This document shows, one piece after another, positions 4,897-5,184 of a stretch of 5,184 nt of DNA. The DNA comes from Hyphomicrobiales bacterium (GTDB lineage Bacteria; Pseudomonadota; Alphaproteobacteria; Rhizobiales; Beijerinckiaceae): NCBI GenBank assembly GCA_028290125.1, contig JAQGKM010000307.1, positions 1 to 5,184 on the forward strand, given 5' to 3'. Position numbers and translations under genes: made by a program. Positions within the stretch are counted from its first letter, which is position 1. Each line of letters begins with the position of its first letter. The notes under the pieces are model-generated. The model ran no database searches and was not told the origin of the DNA. It saw only the letters and a list, made by a program, of their open reading frames with translations.

Positions 4897-5184
4897 ATGC
4901 AGCCTTTCGTCAGCGTCACCGGCGTCGCCGTTCCGTTTCTGGAAGACGACATCAACACCGACAAGATCGCGCCGATCCCAACCAAGCGGTCGCTGAAGCC
5001 CGATTACGACGACATGTTCTTCCATCGCGCGCGGCGCCTGCCGGACGACAATCTCGATCCCGCGCATGTTCTGAACCAGCCGCAATTCGCGCGCGCGGCG
5101 ATCTTCGTCACGGGACGCAATTTCGGCTGCGGCTCGTCGCGCGAGGGCGCCGTGTGGACCATGCAGGCGGTCGGCGTCAGCTGC
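4897..5184 (+). CDS. leuD: 3-isopropylmalate dehydratase-type small subunit (LeuD family), N-terminal part
   Basis: The small (swivelling-domain) subunit that completes the active site of the LeuC-type partner encoded just upstream. The window ends after 96 codons with the frame open; the family is about 200 aa, so roughly half is missing. Recognisable family blocks are VTGVAVPFLEDDINTDKI (7-24), HVLNQPQF (57-64) and the hallmark GRNFGCGSSRE (73-83). The substrate-facing loop after NTDKI reads APIPTKRSL where E. coli LeuD has IPKQFLQK and archaeal homologues have a YLRT-type motif. After SSRE the sequence is GAVW, not HAPW. The segment between these blocks is shortened compared with E. coli. 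These differences parallel those in the large subunit and support a specialised pair. The start is set by the AGGAGAA site. Family membership is secure; substrate is not. Confidence 0.9.
   Translation, partial: MQPFVSVTGVAVPFLEDDINTDKIAPIPTKRSLKPDYDDMFFHRARRLPDDNLDPAHVLNQPQFARAAIFVTGRNFGCGSSREGAVWTMQAVGVSC

Overview
This GC-rich window has strong G/C preference at third codon positions and looks like chromosomal DNA of an alphaproteobacterium. The best guess is the Bradyrhizobium / Rhodopseudomonas / Afipia group (Hyphomicrobiales). The grounds are the protein flavour, the mix of catabolic paralogues, and two copies of a palindromic repeat with arms of the type CGTCATTGCGAG...GAAGCAATCC. That repeat is, from memory, very common in those genomes. 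The assignment is inferred from sequence character, not from a search.

Layout, left to right. (1) The 3' end of a dctA-type C4-dicarboxylate/cation symporter gene on the + strand (to 475). Its last codons run into the first palindromic repeat (433-553). (2) A convergent gene on the - strand (571-1695) for a mandelate racemase-like member of the enolase superfamily. (3) A divergent intergenic region (1696-1868). (4) A + strand alpha/beta-hydrolase-fold protein (1869-2660) whose nucleophile-elbow Ser is replaced by Ala. (5) A convergent - strand YibF-like glutathione S-transferase gene (2665-3261), whose stop codon lies only 4 nt from that of the hydrolase. (6) A 226-nt divergent region carrying the second palindromic repeat (3309-3394). 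(7) A + strand two-gene operon: leuC-type large subunit (3488-4885) and leuD-type small subunit (4897 to the window end, truncated), 11 nt apart, with the leuD Shine-Dalgarno overlapping the leuC stop codon.

How they work together: only leuC-leuD is a clear functional unit, forming the two subunits of a 4Fe-4S hydro-lyase of the isopropylmalate isomerase family. Both subunits depart from the E. coli enzymes at conserved positions, so this may be a paralogue acting on another hydroxy-acid and not the housekeeping leucine enzyme. With a dicarboxylate transporter and an acid-sugar-type enolase-superfamily enzyme nearby, the area has an organic-acid catabolism flavour. However, gene orientations alternate, so the other genes are separate transcription units.

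I see no IS element, tRNA, rRNA, CRISPR array, phage gene or defence system, and no convincing undescribed multi-gene system. The points most worth a second look are the Ser-less hydrolase, the repeat that rewrites the end of dctA, the divergent LeuCD pair, and a Leu-rich mini-ORF just upstream of leuC.
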